A stretch of 5,544 nt of DNA from Thermoplasmata archaeon (GTDB taxonomy: Archaea > Thermoplasmatota > Thermoplasmata > SG8-5 > JAGLSY01), in the NCBI GenBank assembly GCA_023137005.1, contig JAGLQE010000162.1, positions 1 through 5,544 on the forward strand, read 5' to 3'. Within the stretch, counting starts at the first letter, position 1, and each line of letters starts with the position of its first letter. The position numbers were made by a program, and so were the translations under genes. Shown one piece after another: positions 4,595-5,544 of the stretch. The notes below the pieces were generated by a model that saw only the letters and a list, made by a program, of their open reading frames with translations, was not told where the DNA came from and made no database searches.

Positions 4595-5544
4595 TCAATC
4601 CCTATCGTGCTTGGCCAGCCAGGACATCGCTTTCTCAGAGCAGATATTGAGCACGGCCTCGGATTCTCCCATTCCGGTCATTCCAGCTGCGCCATCATGG
4701 CCGCCACTGTCGCCCCCCATATCCTCGGCCACATCCCTGAGGAAATTGCCCAGGTGAAAGCCAGTTGCCAGTGCCTTTGGATTGGCCCTCGCCGTGATGC
4801 GGAAGTTCTCCTTGCTCTGGGATGCTACAAAACTAATATCAGCCCCTAGATTAAGGAGTCCACGCGCTACATTGGCCTCGAAGGAGCTTACCTGAGTGAC
4901 TGCCACGATCCATCCCCCTTTCCTGGCGTATTTCATCCGCTGGCCGCCTTTTAATCTGGAAGTACGTTGGGATATCTCATCATGGCCGTCTATGTGGAAT
5001 ATGCTGAATGCTTTTTCCAGCTCGACACCGGATGCCTGCATTATCTGGCTTGTGGCGAGCAGTGTGGCTGGTTTGGCATGATGGAAATTACCTGAATCCC
5101 CTATTATGCCGGTGAGCAGGGCCAGACCGATCTTTTTCCCATTCTCTTCTGGCAGGGTATTGATCAATTTCCATACCAGTTCACAGGTGGAAGTCGCTCC
5201 ATCATCCACCAAAGAAGCTCGGAAATCCCTATTGGTCAGGTCACAGGAATGATGATCGATAACGATTGCCTTTGACCAGTTGAAATCCGGTATGCCCAGC
5301 ATATTGTCCGAATTGCAATCAGCCACTATGAGATTGGTATAGTCATCCAATACCGCATCAGCCACTGCCTCGATCTCGATCTGAGCCAATAATCGTTTTC
5401 CCACCCTGCTGATACCCGAAGGTGCGTATATGGTGGAATTATCGAAATAAAGAGCCAGGGCGATGGCCGCGCCTATCGCATCCGCATCCGCATTGGAATG
5501 TACCATTATGAGATTGGAGCCCTCGCTCATCATGGTCTTGATCT
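4595..5544 (-). CDS. DHH-DHHA1 family phosphoesterase (NrnA/RecJ-like), 5' end at window edge
   Basis: This is a metal-dependent phosphoesterase of the DHH superfamily, which includes RecJ nucleases, NrnA-like oligoribonucleases/pAp phosphatases and c-di-AMP phosphodiesterases. Counting from the first visible ATG (5533-5531) there are 312 residues. Motif I is HSNADADAIG (12-21, ligands H12, D16, D18), motif II is VADCNS with D72, motif III is VIDHH (91-95), and motif IV is GIIGDSG with D146. The DHHA1 domain ends in a glycine-rich GGHDGAAG substrate-binding loop (277-284). All metal ligands are present and the compact two-domain size fits the NrnA-like branch better than full RecJ. The frame stays open upstream of that ATG to the window edge, no Shine-Dalgarno is visible there, and family members usually have a longer lead-in helix. 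The true start probably lies outside. Substrate is unknown: nanoRNA, pAp or cyclic dinucleotide products are all possible. Confidence 0.92.
   Translation of the reverse strand, partial: IKTMMSEGSNLIMVHSNADADAIGAAIALALYFDNSTIYAPSGISRVGKRLLAQIEIEAVADAVLDDYTNLIVADCNSDNMLGIPDFNWSKAIVIDHHSCDLTNRDFRASLVDDGATSTCELVWKLINTLPEENGKKIGLALLTGIIGDSGNFHHAKPATLLATSQIMQASGVELEKAFSIFHIDGHDEISQRTSRLKGGQRMKYARKGGWIVAVTQVSSFEANVARGLLNLGADISFVASQSKENFRITARANPKALATGFHLGNFLRDVAEDMGGDSGGHDGAAGMTGMGESEAVLNICSEKAMSWLAKHDRD

Noticed and set aside
4491..4849. Two + strand open frames of 88 and 91 codons crossing the promoter gap and the phosphoesterase 3' end
   Set aside because: They run antisense to the conserved DHHA1 domain and overlap each other; no domain or ribosome site supports them.

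Overview
The window looks like chromosomal DNA from an archaeon, most likely a euryarchaeote of the Thermoplasmatota type. The reasons are an archaeal Cbf5 (TruB-type pseudouridine synthase with a PUA domain), an archaeal-type short CMP kinase and a DUF106/EMC3-like insertase in one overlapping operon, archaeal TATA/BRE-like promoter elements, GGAGG-type ribosome binding sites, and frequent ATA, AGG and AGA codons. The phylum is an inference; no rRNA or marker outside the operon is present to fix it.

Layout. Bases 1-208 hold no convincing gene, but carry TTGCC-rich repeats and a candidate promoter. Two genes follow on the + strand: a dNTP triphosphohydrolase-like HD protein (209-1606) and, after a 50-74 bp gap with its own promoter, an MgtC/SapB membrane protein (1681-2322, possibly starting at 1657). 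They converge across 27 bp on a minus-strand block. In its transcription order this block is a DHH-DHHA1 phosphoesterase whose 5' end runs to or past the window edge (4595-5544), an 85 bp gap with a promoter, the EMC3-like insertase (3841-4509), CMP kinase (3299-3844) and Cbf5 (2350-3306). The last three genes overlap by 4 and 8 bp, so they should be co-transcribed and probably translationally coupled. A T5 tract just after the cbf5 stop is the likely transcript end.

How the genes work together. The minus-strand operon is a core 'information and membrane' set seen in many archaea: membrane-protein insertion, CMP/dCMP phosphorylation, and H/ACA-guided pseudouridylation of rRNA (and tRNA). The + strand genes belong to families best known from bacteria: dNTP pool control or hydrolysis, and an Mg2+/stress-linked membrane protein. 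They may be later arrivals beside the conserved operon.

I found no CRISPR array, insertion sequence, tRNA, rRNA or defence system. No clearly undescribed system is visible. The points most worth a second look are the methionine-rich insertase with its ATG7/C7 tract, the competing leaderless and Shine-Dalgarno starts of the + strand genes, the TTG start and tandem TAG-TGA stop of cbf5, and the insertion in the dNTPase.
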